This document shows positions 14,714 to 21,534 of a stretch of DNA of 22,841 nucleotides, one piece after another. Under the pieces are notes generated by a model. It was not told where the DNA came from, made no database searches, and worked only from the letters and a program-made list of their open reading frames with translations. The stretch's first letter is position 1, and every line of letters starts with the position of its first letter. Source of the DNA: DAIOGN01 sp036745245 (GTDB lineage: Bacteria; Zixibacteria; MSB-5A5; JAUVRN01); contig DAIOGN010000041.1 of assembly GCA_036745245.1 (NCBI GenBank), positions 1 to 22,841 on the forward strand, written 5' to 3'. Both the position numbers and the translations under genes were made by a program.

Positions 14714-16192
14714 ATGCGAAGCTATAGTGGGTCGTTCTCCGGCTCTTTAGTGCTCGGCATTCTATTACTTATTCCGCTGAGATCAGGACAAGGCCAGGGG
14801 CCCATGGGACCACAACAATGCGTAAGTGAAGTCTATCCAGATTTGTGCCCTGAGCAAGCGGCGTTGTACGAAGCATGCATCTGGTATTACCAAGGTGACA
14901 AGTATCTTCGATTGTCCAACGGAATCGCGAATGTTGGTCTCTGGGAGCTCTTCTTCGAACCCAGTGGACCGGTCAATCCTGTTAGTGGAAAGCGCCCTTC
15001 AAGACAACGGGTGGGCTGCGTAAAGCCATGGGGTGACACACTGGTGAAGTACTACCCCGCCGATTCATTTGTGTACCATCCCGCTCCATGTCATGACCAT
15101 CTTCACCTTGGCAAAGTCGCCGAATACTCAATTCGGGTGTATGGGGGCACCGCATCACCTCCCGGCACGCCTTTGGCTTTTGGAGACAAAGTGGGCTTCT
15201 GTCTTCTCGATGGCGTGCAATACGAAGGTTGTTGTTGTGGTCTCCCCGAAGGAGAGGGACCGCTTGCACCATACTTTACCCAGGGTACCTGTAGTTACGA
15301 CATTGATGAGCCTTATTTCTTTATGGGTGTATCCATCGGCTGGCGAGACAAATACTCTTATTCACTGGCTGATCAATGGATTGAATTGCCTTCAACTCTA
15401 TCACCCGGCCCCTACTGGCTTGAATCGGTAGTCGATCCGACCAAGTTCATCAAGCAAAAGACACGGGCCAACGACACGGTACGCATCCCTGTGTTCATTG
15501 CATACAAGGACCTTTATGAGCCGAACGAGACGCATGGCGCCGTAGATGCAATGCCCGTTGGCGGATCCTATAGCTCCAACCTCAGCGCATGTCAAACGAC
15601 TATTGACAATCTGAGCATTCATCGCGAGTACGATGGCGCAGAGCCGTGTTTAGGCGCAGCGTCCGGCGACGTGGACTACTTCAAGATCAATCTGAGCGAT
15701 GACGGCAGTGAAAGTCATTTTGTGCGCATTAGATTCGGTGATTCTTCCGCCACATTGTTCAAGGACGGGAATCTTGATCTAGAGCTCCGAGACGCCAACA
15801 ACGAATTCGTCGACCGCTCGGACTCGAATGATGATGATGAGACGATCATGTTAGACGGCCGTGGCGCCGGCATTTACTATGTAAAGGTCTATGGACGAGC
15901 TGGGGACCCTACACCGAATATCCCTAACTCAAATCACTACTATAGGCTAGAGCTCTCCCTTCCCCCTCCTGAGCCGGTTTGCGGGGATGTGAACGGTGAC
16001 GGGCTGGTGGACCCTTTGGATGTTCAGATTCTCACGAACCATGTCTTCGGCGGCGGCAACCTTCCCTGCCCGCAACAGGCCAACGTTCATTCTGATGACT
16101 GTGCCCTAAACAGTTCAGACGTGATAACGTTGAGCAATCACGTATACCCACCATATGATCCGCTTCCTCCAAATGCTTGCACTTGCCCCTGA
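14714..16192 (+). CDS. secreted bacterial lysyl oxidase with PPC and dockerin domains
   Basis: This 492-residue protein has a signal peptide (~1-28). Its lysyl-oxidase domain (~35-262) carries the copper site CHDHLH (C126; H127, H129, H131), comparable to human CHQHYH. GDKVGFCLLD (K159) aligns with the human Lys, and the WRDKYSYSLADQWIEL region (Y214) with the human Tyr, that form the lysine-tyrosylquinone cofactor. A pre-peptidase C-terminal (PPC) domain follows (~266-415), then a dockerin-like tail (423-480). Lysyl oxidases convert peptidyl lysine to allysine and so cross-link proteins. AGGTGG lies just before the ATG. The gene ends exactly where similarity to a comM 3' tail begins. It is co-transcribed with the gene upstream. 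Confidence 0.85.
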   Translation: MRSYSGSFSGSLVLGILLLIPLRSGQGQGPMGPQQCVSEVYPDLCPEQAALYEACIWYYQGDKYLRLSNGIANVGLWELFFEPSGPVNPVSGKRPSRQRVGCVKPWGDTLVKYYPADSFVYHPAPCHDHLHLGKVAEYSIRVYGGTASPPGTPLAFGDKVGFCLLDGVQYEGCCCGLPEGEGPLAPYFTQGTCSYDIDEPYFFMGVSIGWRDKYSYSLADQWIELPSTLSPGPYWLESVVDPTKFIKQKTRANDTVRIPVFIAYKDLYEPNETHGAVDAMPVGGSYSSNLSACQTTIDNLSIHREYDGAEPCLGAASGDVDYFKINLSDDGSESHFVRIRFGDSSATLFKDGNLDLELRDANNEFVDRSDSNDDDETIMLDGRGAGIYYVKVYGRAGDPTPNIPNSNHYYRLELSLPPPEPVCGDVNGDGLVDPLDVQILTNHVFGGGNLPCPQQANVHSDDCALNSSDVITLSNHVYPPYDPLPPNACTCP

Positions 16193-16266
16193 AGGGCGGG
16201 GAATCGATTCAGAAAGTGCACGTGGCGGAGGCTATTCAATACCGCACGCTCGATAGGCAGGCGTAA
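16193..16266 (+). pseudogene. comM: remnant of a comM 3' end
   Basis: From 16201 the frame reads ESIQKVHVAEAIQYRTLDRQ and a stop, the last 21 codons of ComM. GGAATCGATTCAGAAAGTGC and the next seven bases are identical to copy A at 13238, and the fragment resembles copy A more than copy C. Weak similarity to copy A extends to about 16187, into the stop codon of the lysyl oxidase gene, so cargo and comM fragment abut without a gap. The following 16267-16345 holds no gene. Confidence 0.88.
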
Positions 16267-16348
16267 CCGGTCATTCCTCGGAGCCTTTCGCGACATACGA
16301 CATAGGAAATAGTCGAAGCACGAGCGCTGTCAAACATGGCCATATGGT

Positions 16349-16828
16349 TGCCCTTGCGGCTTCTTCGGCGACCCCACGCACGACTGCAAATGTACGCCCA
16401 CCAGCATCCGGCAGTATCGAGCGCGGATCTCCGGGCCGCTGCTCGACCGCATTGACATCCACCTGGAGGTACCGGCAGTGAAGTTCAAGGACCTGGCCCG
16501 CGACGAGCGGGCCGAGGCCTCAACCGACATCAGGCAGCGCGTGAGCAATGCGCGATTTCGTCAGACCAGGCGATTCAAAGACCATCCGAGAATCTTCGCC
16601 AATGCGCACATGGACACGCGGGACATTCGGCGGTTCTGCCCGATCAACGCGGATTCCAAAACCCTGGTGCGTTCCGCTATTCTGCGCCTGGGGCTGTCCG
16701 CCCGTGCCTACGACCGCATTCTCAAAGTCGCCCGCACCATCGCCGACCTGGAGGGCGTCGGGGAGATTCAGAAAGTTCACGTGGCCGAGGCGATTCAGTA
16801 CCGCACGCTGGATCGGCAGGCGGGGTAG
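16349..16828 (+). pseudogene. comM: comM C-terminal part, copy C
   Basis: The frame opens at CPCGFFGDPTHDCKCTPTS, almost the same point where the upstream comM is broken, and continues to LDRQAG and TAG at 16826. It has no N-terminal domain or Walker motifs. Its codons are GC-rich like the 11649-12729 segment, so it may be that segment's original partner, displaced by 3.6 kb of inserted sequence. An internal GTG (16478) lacks a ribosome site. It is directly followed by an intact vapBC pair, the arrangement that the remnants at 13308 and 11450 echo. Confidence 0.87.
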
Positions 16829-16851
16829 AGAGCTCATGCCCCAGGTCTTCC

Positions 16852-16880
16852 TTGCCGATGATAACAACAGAGGTTATACT
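16852..16880 (+). promoter_or_regulatory. promoter of vapB-vapC
   Basis: TTGCCG (16852-16857) and TATACT (16875-16880) are spaced by 17 bp. The predicted start (~16887) is only about three bases before the vapB ATG, and no Shine-Dalgarno is present, so the transcript may be leaderless. Confidence 0.65.
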
Positions 16881-16886
16881 GTTATC
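16860..16886. promoter_or_regulatory. operator dyad of vapB-vapC
   Basis: GATAACA (16860-16866) and TGTTATC (16880-16886) are exact inverted repeats around a 13-bp spacer that contains the -10 box. Binding by the RHH antitoxin here would autorepress the operon, as is usual for VapBC systems. Confidence 0.65.
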
Positions 16887-16889
16887 ACT

Positions 16890-17114
16890 ATGATCCGAAC
16901 TCAGATCAGCCTGACCGCAGCCGAATACGAGGCCGCAAAGCGGGAGGCGGAACGCCTGGGCATTTCCCTGGCCGAGCTGTTGCGAAGATCGTTGCGACAC
17001 ATGCTTCCGGCGGATGCATCAAAACCATGGATGCGTTACGCAGGTATGGTGGCCTCCGGCGACCCCCAATCGAGCCGCCACCTCGACGACATCGTGTATG
17101 GCCAAAAGGACTGA
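16890..17114 (+). CDS. vapB: ribbon-helix-helix antitoxin (VapB-like)
   Basis: This 74-residue protein has an N-terminal ribbon-helix-helix pattern (MIRTQISLTAAEYEAAKREA, then LGISLAELLRRSLRHML), the DNA-binding fold of many antitoxins. The C-terminal half is acidic and polar (DPQSSRHLDDIVYG) and probably wraps the toxin. The ATG follows the -10 box by nine bases without a ribosome site. The gene overlaps the PIN toxin start by 17 bp, so the two are translationally coupled. Confidence 0.8.
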   Translation: MIRTQISLTAAEYEAAKREAERLGISLAELLRRSLRHMLPADASKPWMRYAGMVASGDPQSSRHLDDIVYGQKD

Positions 17115-17511
17115 GGCCTACGTCGACACCTCGGCTCTCATCGCGTTCGCGGATCAATCCGACACGCATCACCATCTCTTTGCTCGGCTCTTTTCCAGCC
17201 CGCCCAGTCTGGTTACCTGCAGCCTTGTGATCGCTGAGGGTCATGGCTGGTTTCTGAAGCGGTTCGACAGGACACGGGCCTTGCAGTTCTTGAATCTGGT
17301 GGGCGCCTTAACGCCTCTGAAAGTGCACTCGGTGGGGGCCGTGGAGCTGGACGAGGCGAATCGACTGCTGACAGACTTTTCTGATCAGGACCTCACATTG
17401 GCCGACGCGGTGGGCTTACACCTCATGCGATCGCGTCATGTCAAGACCTGCTGGTCGACGGACTTTCATCTCGGACTCACAGGCGTGCCGCTGGTGATTC
17501 ATGAACACTGA
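17098..17511 (+). CDS. vapC: PIN-domain ribonuclease toxin (VapC-like)
   Basis: This 137-residue PIN-domain protein has the expected acidic residues: D10 in YVDTSALIAF, E47 in CSLVIAEGHGW, D103 in LTLADAVGL and D122 in WSTDFHLGL. These coordinate magnesium for RNA cleavage in VapC toxins. ATG 17098 was chosen over upstream starts because it opens the PIN strand directly and overlaps vapB in the usual way. Partial copies of this gene at 11450 and 13308 show the module was duplicated with comM. Nothing is broken in this copy. Confidence 0.85.
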   Translation: MAKRTEAYVDTSALIAFADQSDTHHHLFARLFSSPPSLVTCSLVIAEGHGWFLKRFDRTRALQFLNLVGALTPLKVHSVGAVELDEANRLLTDFSDQDLTLADAVGLHLMRSRHVKTCWSTDFHLGLTGVPLVIHEH

Positions 17512-17573
17512 GTGCCGGATACTGGCAGTTCTCATGGTTCATTCGCCACAGTAGCGTTCTCAAAGGCATGTTG

Positions 17574-18002
17574 CTAATCCCGGTGGGGTGGTACGCCACG
17601 TCTGCGCTGCCGTAACAACTCCCACAATCCCCTGGGGTTCACGACCCGGATGGGGATTTCACGCGCGGCACCCAGGATCTCCCGGTCGCCTGTCACGAAA
17701 ACATCGACACGGCCCGCCAGCGCCGCGGCCGGCACTTTGAGGTCCTGCGGATCACGGAGGGCCACGTCCGGCGTCTCTCCGGGGTCGGGCGCGACAGCCT
17801 GGGATCGCAGGAAGCGCTCCACTTCGTCCACCACCGGTCTCGGAATCCCCAGACGTTTGGTCAATACGCGGCACGTCTCCTGGACGACCACGTCGCTAGT
17901 CACCACCTCGTGCTCAGCGAGCGCGAGTCGAAGCACGTCCGCGCACAGGCCGCGTGTCGCAAACGCACTGATGAGGACGTTTGTGTCAAAGTAGACTCTC
18001 AC
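17574..18002 (-). CDS. PIN-domain toxin, second toxin-antitoxin pair
   Basis: This 142-residue protein is of the COG1569-type PIN family. D6 lies in FDTNVLISAF, E42 in VVVQET, D84 and D87 in RDPQDLKV, and D106 in VFVTGDREIL. It is not close to the VapC at 17098. The start is GTG at 18002-18000, overlapping the antitoxin TGA (GTGA), so the two are coupled. It converges on the vapBC pair with 62 bp between stop codons; no terminator is obvious there. Confidence 0.85.
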   Translation of the reverse strand: MRVYFDTNVLISAFATRGLCADVLRLALAEHEVVTSDVVVQETCRVLTKRLGIPRPVVDEVERFLRSQAVAPDPGETPDVALRDPQDLKVPAAALAGRVDVFVTGDREILGAAREIPIRVVNPRGLWELLRQRRRGVPPHRD

Positions 18003-18223
18003 TTCAGCTGGTCGAAAACTTCGTCATCCGTAAGCAGGCCCCGAGCCTCGGCGAAGGGCATGATCTGGCGGCGCAGTTGCTCGAATTGCTGAAGCGCGAG
18101 TTGCCTCCGCAGTGAATCGCGAATCACCTCGCTGCGATTGCGCCCCGACTGTTTACACACTTGATCCAGCTGCTTCTGCAGTTTTCGGTCCAGTCGAATC
18201 GTAATAGTCGAACTCGCTTTCAT
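17999..18223 (-). CDS. ribbon-helix-helix antitoxin, second pair
   Basis: This 74-residue protein shows the CopG/RHH pattern: a beta strand TITIRLDRKL, then helices around QLDQVCKQSG and NRSEVIRDSLRRQL. The C-terminal part (FAEARGLLTDDEVFDQLK) is the usual toxin-binding motif of PIN partners. The ATG is placed directly after the operator dyad and has no Shine-Dalgarno. It is the first gene of a two-gene operon with the PIN toxin. Confidence 0.85.
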   Translation of the reverse strand: MKASSTITIRLDRKLQKQLDQVCKQSGRNRSEVIRDSLRRQLALQQFEQLRRQIMPFAEARGLLTDDEVFDQLK

Positions 18224-18259
18224 GTATTACAATGTAATACAGGTATACGGTCTCGTCAA
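18224..18259 (-). promoter_or_regulatory. promoter and operator of the second toxin-antitoxin pair
   Basis: On the minus strand TTGACG (18259-18254) is followed after 17 bp by TACATT (18236-18231). The dyad GTATTAC-AAT-GTAATAC (18224-18240) covers the -10 box and touches the ATG. Predicted transcription would begin at or one base before the start codon, so this mRNA too may be leaderless. Confidence 0.6.
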
Positions 18260-18706
18260 GGCACCCCGGTCGGCCGTCCCGCCACATTCGGGAAGCCAGG
18301 CGAAGACAGTGGCCCCGCCTTCACAACCCTCCACCCTCGCTGGCACGCGAATCCTATCACCTTGTCCTTCTTCCGGATACCCACTTTGACAGGACCAGCG
18401 CGAACAGAATTCCGTCCAATAGGGCACAGATCAACAAATCAGTACTTGACCTAACGATCAACCGTCCTCAATCTGCTTTTCGTCTGTGTGCGGGGCGTTG
18501 CCGTCACCGGGGATGCCCTCAGTTCGACCGACTCCGCATCACGCTCTCGCATCCGCGCGAACCACAGACCACCAGAACCCGCGCCGACTCTTGGCTGCCC
18601 TATGGATAGGCTGTAAGCGGTCCTCAGGCGAGGTGCCGCGCGCGCGGGCAGACGGGCTGCTCCGCGCCGCGTCCTCTCATGAGGGTTGCCCAACCCTGGA
18701 TGCACG
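18260..18706. other. gene-free stretch upstream of the RiPP cluster
   Basis: About 450 bp with no supported gene. TTGACC at 18446 and TTGACA near 18387 have no convincing -10. AGGGTT-GCCC-AACCCT (18682-18697) can form a 6-bp hairpin ten bases before the precursor ribosome site and might affect its translation. The promoter of the RiPP genes presumably lies here but I cannot place it. Confidence 0.5.
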
Positions 18707-18716
18707 AGGAGGTGAT
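18707..18716 (+). promoter_or_regulatory. perfect Shine-Dalgarno deciding the precursor start
   Basis: AGGAGGTGAT is fully complementary to the 3' end of bacterial 16S rRNA. The core GGAGG is eight bases before GTG 18721, ideal spacing, and only two bases before ATG 18715, so GTG 18721 is the better start. Confidence 0.75.
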
Positions 18717-18720
18717 GAGC

Positions 18721-18822
18721 GTGATCTACTTGATCGATCCACAGGATCCGGCACTGTTCATCTGCACGATGAAGTGCACGGCTTTCTGCAAGATTAAACC
18801 CCTGTACGGCATCATCATCTGA
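18721..18822 (+). CDS. candidate RiPP precursor peptide with C-x3-C-x3-C core
   Basis: A 33-residue peptide opens MIYLIDPQDPALFI and ends CTMKCTAFCKIKPLYGIII. Cysteines at 15, 19 and 23 are evenly spaced. It is preceded by an exceptionally strong ribosome site and lies 185 bp before three radical SAM genes, two with SPASM domains. Such enzymes commonly install thioether (sactipeptide or ranthipeptide) or other carbon cross-links in cysteine-rich precursors. The acidic IDPQDP part would serve as leader and the cysteine and hydrophobic tail as core. In-frame ATGs at 18715, 18700 and 18679 would lengthen it to 35, 40 or 47 residues. I do not recognise the family. The function is inferred from context, not from a motif match. 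Confidence 0.72.
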   Translation: MIYLIDPQDPALFICTMKCTAFCKIKPLYGIII

Positions 18823-18864
18823 AATGTACCGGTTCGATCCCCCTGTGGGTCGAACCGTACAGGG
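18800..18864 (+). promoter_or_regulatory. two mutually exclusive RNA pairings after the precursor
   Basis: GGTTCGATCC (18831-18840) pairs with GGGTCGAACC (18847-18856) in a 10-bp stem, with one T-G wobble. Its loop CCCTGT is complementary to ACAGGG (18859-18864), allowing a pseudoknot. The end of the precursor frame, CCCTGTACGG (18800-18809), is also an exact 10-base complement of 18855-18864. These cannot all form together, and ribosomes finishing the precursor would cover 18800-18822. Confidence 0.55.
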
Positions 18865-18952
18865 CTAGTGTACTCGGTGGCGTTGCGCGCGGATCTACCG
18901 AGCGGCCACTCACCCGCAGACTCGGAGGAAGAACCTGCGGCTTTAATACAAC

Positions 18953-18986
18953 GGGGAGGGAGCGGGGGTGTCCTGCTCCCTTCCCC
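18953..18986 (+). terminator. GC-rich hairpin between precursor and first radical SAM gene
   Basis: GGGGAGGGAGC (18953-18963) pairs with GCTCCCTTCCCC (18975-18986) in an 11-bp stem with one bulged base, followed by CTGTTT. It lies 22 nt before the radical SAM start. A partial terminator or processing site here would keep precursor mRNA in excess over enzyme mRNA, as is common in RiPP operons. Confidence 0.5.
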
Positions 18987-19007
18987 CTGTTTCGGAAGGG
19001 TGGCAGC

Positions 19008-20372
19008 ATGCACAGACTATCGCGATTCAACCACATTCTTCCCTGGCAGGAGGGGTGCCACCTGGCCTTCAATGCAGCCAGTGGTGCGCTGGCTGTCATC
19101 ACGCCTGCCAACTACGCAACGTACAAACGCCTCGCCGCCAAACTGGCGGATGGCTCCCCCGCAAACCTTGATCCCGAAGAACAGGAGCTGCTGACGCAGC
19201 TTCGGTACGGCCACTTCGTGGTCGATTCCGAGCTCTCGGAAGTGGAGTGGCTCAAGTTCCGCTACCGGAGTGCGCGATTCCACACGACGTCCCTCGGACT
19301 CGTGGTGGCACCCACGATGGCCTGCAACATGGCCTGCCCGTATTGCTTCGAGGGCAACAAGCGCGGGCGCATGTCGCCGCGCGTGGTGGAGGGACTGATC
19401 GGTTTCGTGGAGCGTCAGGCCAAAGATCTCAAGGACGTTCAAGTCACCTGGTACGGCGGCGAGCCGCTTCTGGCGCTCGATATCATCGAAGATGTCACGG
19501 CCTCCATGCAGGACCTGGCTCGTGAATATGAATTCAAGTACATGGCCAGCGGCATCATCTCCAACGGCTTCCTGCTGGATGAGTCAGCCACCGAACGGTT
19601 GCGCACCCTCCGGGTGGGCCAGGTACAGGTGACGCTCGACGGACCGGCAAGAATCCACGACATGAAACGACCGCTCAAGAACGGGCGCGGGACGTTCGAC
19701 ACCATTCTGCGCAACCTCCAGTACGCCTCCGACAAGCTCCCGCTGGTCATTCGCATCAATCTGGACAAGAGTTTCAGCGGCGAGATCATCGGCGAACTTC
19801 TGGATCAGCTGGAGGAGGCCGGCCTGCGCAACAGGGCCAGCGTCTACTTCGGACAACTGGAGCCGGCCACCACCACGTGCGCCAACATCGCCGAGAGCTG
19901 CTACAATACCACGGCGTTTTCCCAGACTGAAATCGAGTACTACAAGCTGCTGTTGGATCGCGGGTTCGATGTTCAGAAGCTGCCGCATCCGATCATGACG
20001 TTTTGTTTCGCGCAGCTGGCCAATTCATTCCTCGTGGATCCCCAGGGTGAACTGTACCGCTGTTTCAACTACGCCGGAGACCCGTCCCGCTCCATGGGCA
20101 ACGTCCGCGACCCGGTGAACTACCGGCACCCGCAATTTGCGCATCTCTTCACCTTCGATCCGTTTGAAGAACTCGCCTGCCGGTCATGCGGAATCCTGCC
20201 CCTGTGCATGGGCAGCTGCCCTTCACGCCGCATGGACCGCCTGGCCGTTGATGACGATGTCTGCGACAGCTGGAAATACAACCTGGAACCGATGCTGGAA
20301 CTGGTGGCGCTTTCGCGACAGAGGCAGGCGCAGCGCTCAGCCGTCGGTGCCGCACAGGAGGTGACCACATGA
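19008..20372 (+). CDS. radical SAM/SPASM peptide maturase
   Basis: This 454-residue protein opens with an N-terminal region (SRFNHIL, LAFNAASGALAVI) like that of peptide-modifying SPASM maturases. The radical SAM motif is CNMACPYCF (C106, C110, C113), followed by WYGGEPLL. The C-terminal SPASM domain has cysteines at 333, 352, 391, 394, 400, 404 and 419 for auxiliary iron-sulphur clusters. This architecture is typical of sactipeptide and ranthipeptide synthases, and the neighbouring cysteine peptide is its probable substrate. GGAAGGG lies seven bases before the ATG. It overlaps the next gene by ATGA. A leader-binding role for residues ~1-90 is likely but not proven. Confidence 0.88.
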   Translation: MHRLSRFNHILPWQEGCHLAFNAASGALAVITPANYATYKRLAAKLADGSPANLDPEEQELLTQLRYGHFVVDSELSEVEWLKFRYRSARFHTTSLGLVVAPTMACNMACPYCFEGNKRGRMSPRVVEGLIGFVERQAKDLKDVQVTWYGGEPLLALDIIEDVTASMQDLAREYEFKYMASGIISNGFLLDESATERLRTLRVGQVQVTLDGPARIHDMKRPLKNGRGTFDTILRNLQYASDKLPLVIRINLDKSFSGEIIGELLDQLEEAGLRNRASVYFGQLEPATTTCANIAESCYNTTAFSQTEIEYYKLLLDRGFDVQKLPHPIMTFCFAQLANSFLVDPQGELYRCFNYAGDPSRSMGNVRDPVNYRHPQFAHLFTFDPFEELACRSCGILPLCMGSCPSRRMDRLAVDDDVCDSWKYNLEPMLELVALSRQRQAQRSAVGAAQEVTT

Positions 20373-21517
20373 GCACCCACGACTTCAAGTTCTATCCGGA
20401 GACGGTGGTCTGGGAGATCACGTTTGCCTGCAACATGCGCTGCGTTCACTGCGGCACCTCGGCGGGGAAACGACGGGACGACGAACTCACCACCGGCGAG
20501 GCGGTGCGCCTCATCGACGAACTGACGACTCTGGGCTGCAAGAGCATCACGCTCTCCGGAGGCGAGCCGTTGTTGCGCGCGGACTGGCCTTTTCTGGCGG
20601 CTCGCATGCGCGAAAACGGCCTGACAACGTATCTGATCTCCAACGGATACGCACTCACCGAAGCCGTGGCCGACCAGTTTCTGGACCTGGGAATCAAGCG
20701 CGTGGGAATCAGCATTGACGGCACCGAACCGATTCACAACCGGATCCGCTGCCGCCCGGACAGCTTTGCCAGGTGTCTGCGCGCCCTGGATACACTCACC
20801 CACAAGGGCGTAGAATCCTGCGTCGTGACCCAGGTCAACGGCTGGAACCTCGACTCCCTGGACGACCTGCACGCCCTGCTCATCGATCACGGCTGCAAGG
20901 GCTGGCGCATCCAGATGTGCACCGTGACCGGCCGCATGCTGGAGCACAGCGACATGGCGCTCACGCTGCCGGACTACGAACGACTGGTGGACAAACTGCT
21001 GGCGCTGCGCAAGGTTGGCAGGATCTACATCGATGTCGGTGAGAACATCGGCTATTACGGCTGCAAGGGCAGCGAACTTATCGACGAAAATCCGTACTTC
21101 GGGTGTTACGCCGGACTGCGTGTGGCCGGCATCGAATCCAACGGCAACGTCAAGGGCTGTCTTTCGATGCCGCCGCAGTTCGTGGAGGGCAACATCAGGG
21201 ACTCGTCGTTCACTGAGATCTGGAATCGCCCGGAAGGATTCGCCTACAATCGCCAGTTCACAAAGGACACCGCCTCCGGCGCCTGCCACGATTGCCGCTA
21301 CCTGCCCCTGTGCCGAGGCGGCTGCACCACCACCTCGGTGTCGCAGACGGGACATCGGGCGGACAATCCGTACTGCATGTACCAGATCGAAAAAGCGAGA
21401 GGGATCGCACCCAAAGACAGCGAAAATACGATCGCGCTTCTGCGCAGGTTCAATCCTGAAGCCCTGGAGGTGGTGGCTGTCCCGGACACGGCCGACCAGG
21501 CATGGACCGGGGCGTAA
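20369..21517 (+). CDS. second radical SAM/SPASM protein
   Basis: This 382-residue protein has the cluster motif CNMRCVHCG (C21, C25, C28) close to the N-terminus and SGGEPLL at 63-69. A SPASM region has cysteines at 246, 264, 306, 309, 315, 319 and 336 (ACHDCRYLPLCRGGC). It has no extra N-terminal leader-binding domain, unlike its neighbour, so it is of the PqqE/AlbA-like compact type and may act after, or together with, the first maturase. The ATG overlaps the upstream TGA, so the two proteins are translationally coupled and probably made in equal amounts. The reaction is not predictable from sequence. Confidence 0.87.
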   Translation: MSTHDFKFYPETVVWEITFACNMRCVHCGTSAGKRRDDELTTGEAVRLIDELTTLGCKSITLSGGEPLLRADWPFLAARMRENGLTTYLISNGYALTEAVADQFLDLGIKRVGISIDGTEPIHNRIRCRPDSFARCLRALDTLTHKGVESCVVTQVNGWNLDSLDDLHALLIDHGCKGWRIQMCTVTGRMLEHSDMALTLPDYERLVDKLLALRKVGRIYIDVGENIGYYGCKGSELIDENPYFGCYAGLRVAGIESNGNVKGCLSMPPQFVEGNIRDSSFTEIWNRPEGFAYNRQFTKDTASGACHDCRYLPLCRGGCTTTSVSQTGHRADNPYCMYQIEKARGIAPKDSENTIALLRRFNPEALEVVAVPDTADQAWTGA

Positions 21518-21534
21518 GCGGGCGCGGTGAACTG

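Noticed and set aside
18679..18720. Longer in-frame starts for the precursor (ATG 18679, 18700, 18715)
   Set aside because: None has a suitably spaced Shine-Dalgarno, whereas GTG 18721 has a perfect one. They remain possible and are noted in the feature.
18826..18860. tRNA-like T-arm sequence GGTTCGATCC
   Set aside because: The flanking bases form a 10-bp hairpin rather than a T-arm, and no acceptor, D or anticodon arms can be found around it.
18868..19194. Second candidate RiPP precursor frame with an acidic stretch
   Set aside because: It begins at GTG without a ribosome site and overlaps the first maturase out of frame for most of its length.
20120..21355. 411-codon open frame on the minus strand
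   Set aside because: It lies antisense to the two SPASM genes, has no recognisable domain, and is low-complexity in the way shadow frames of GC-rich genes are.
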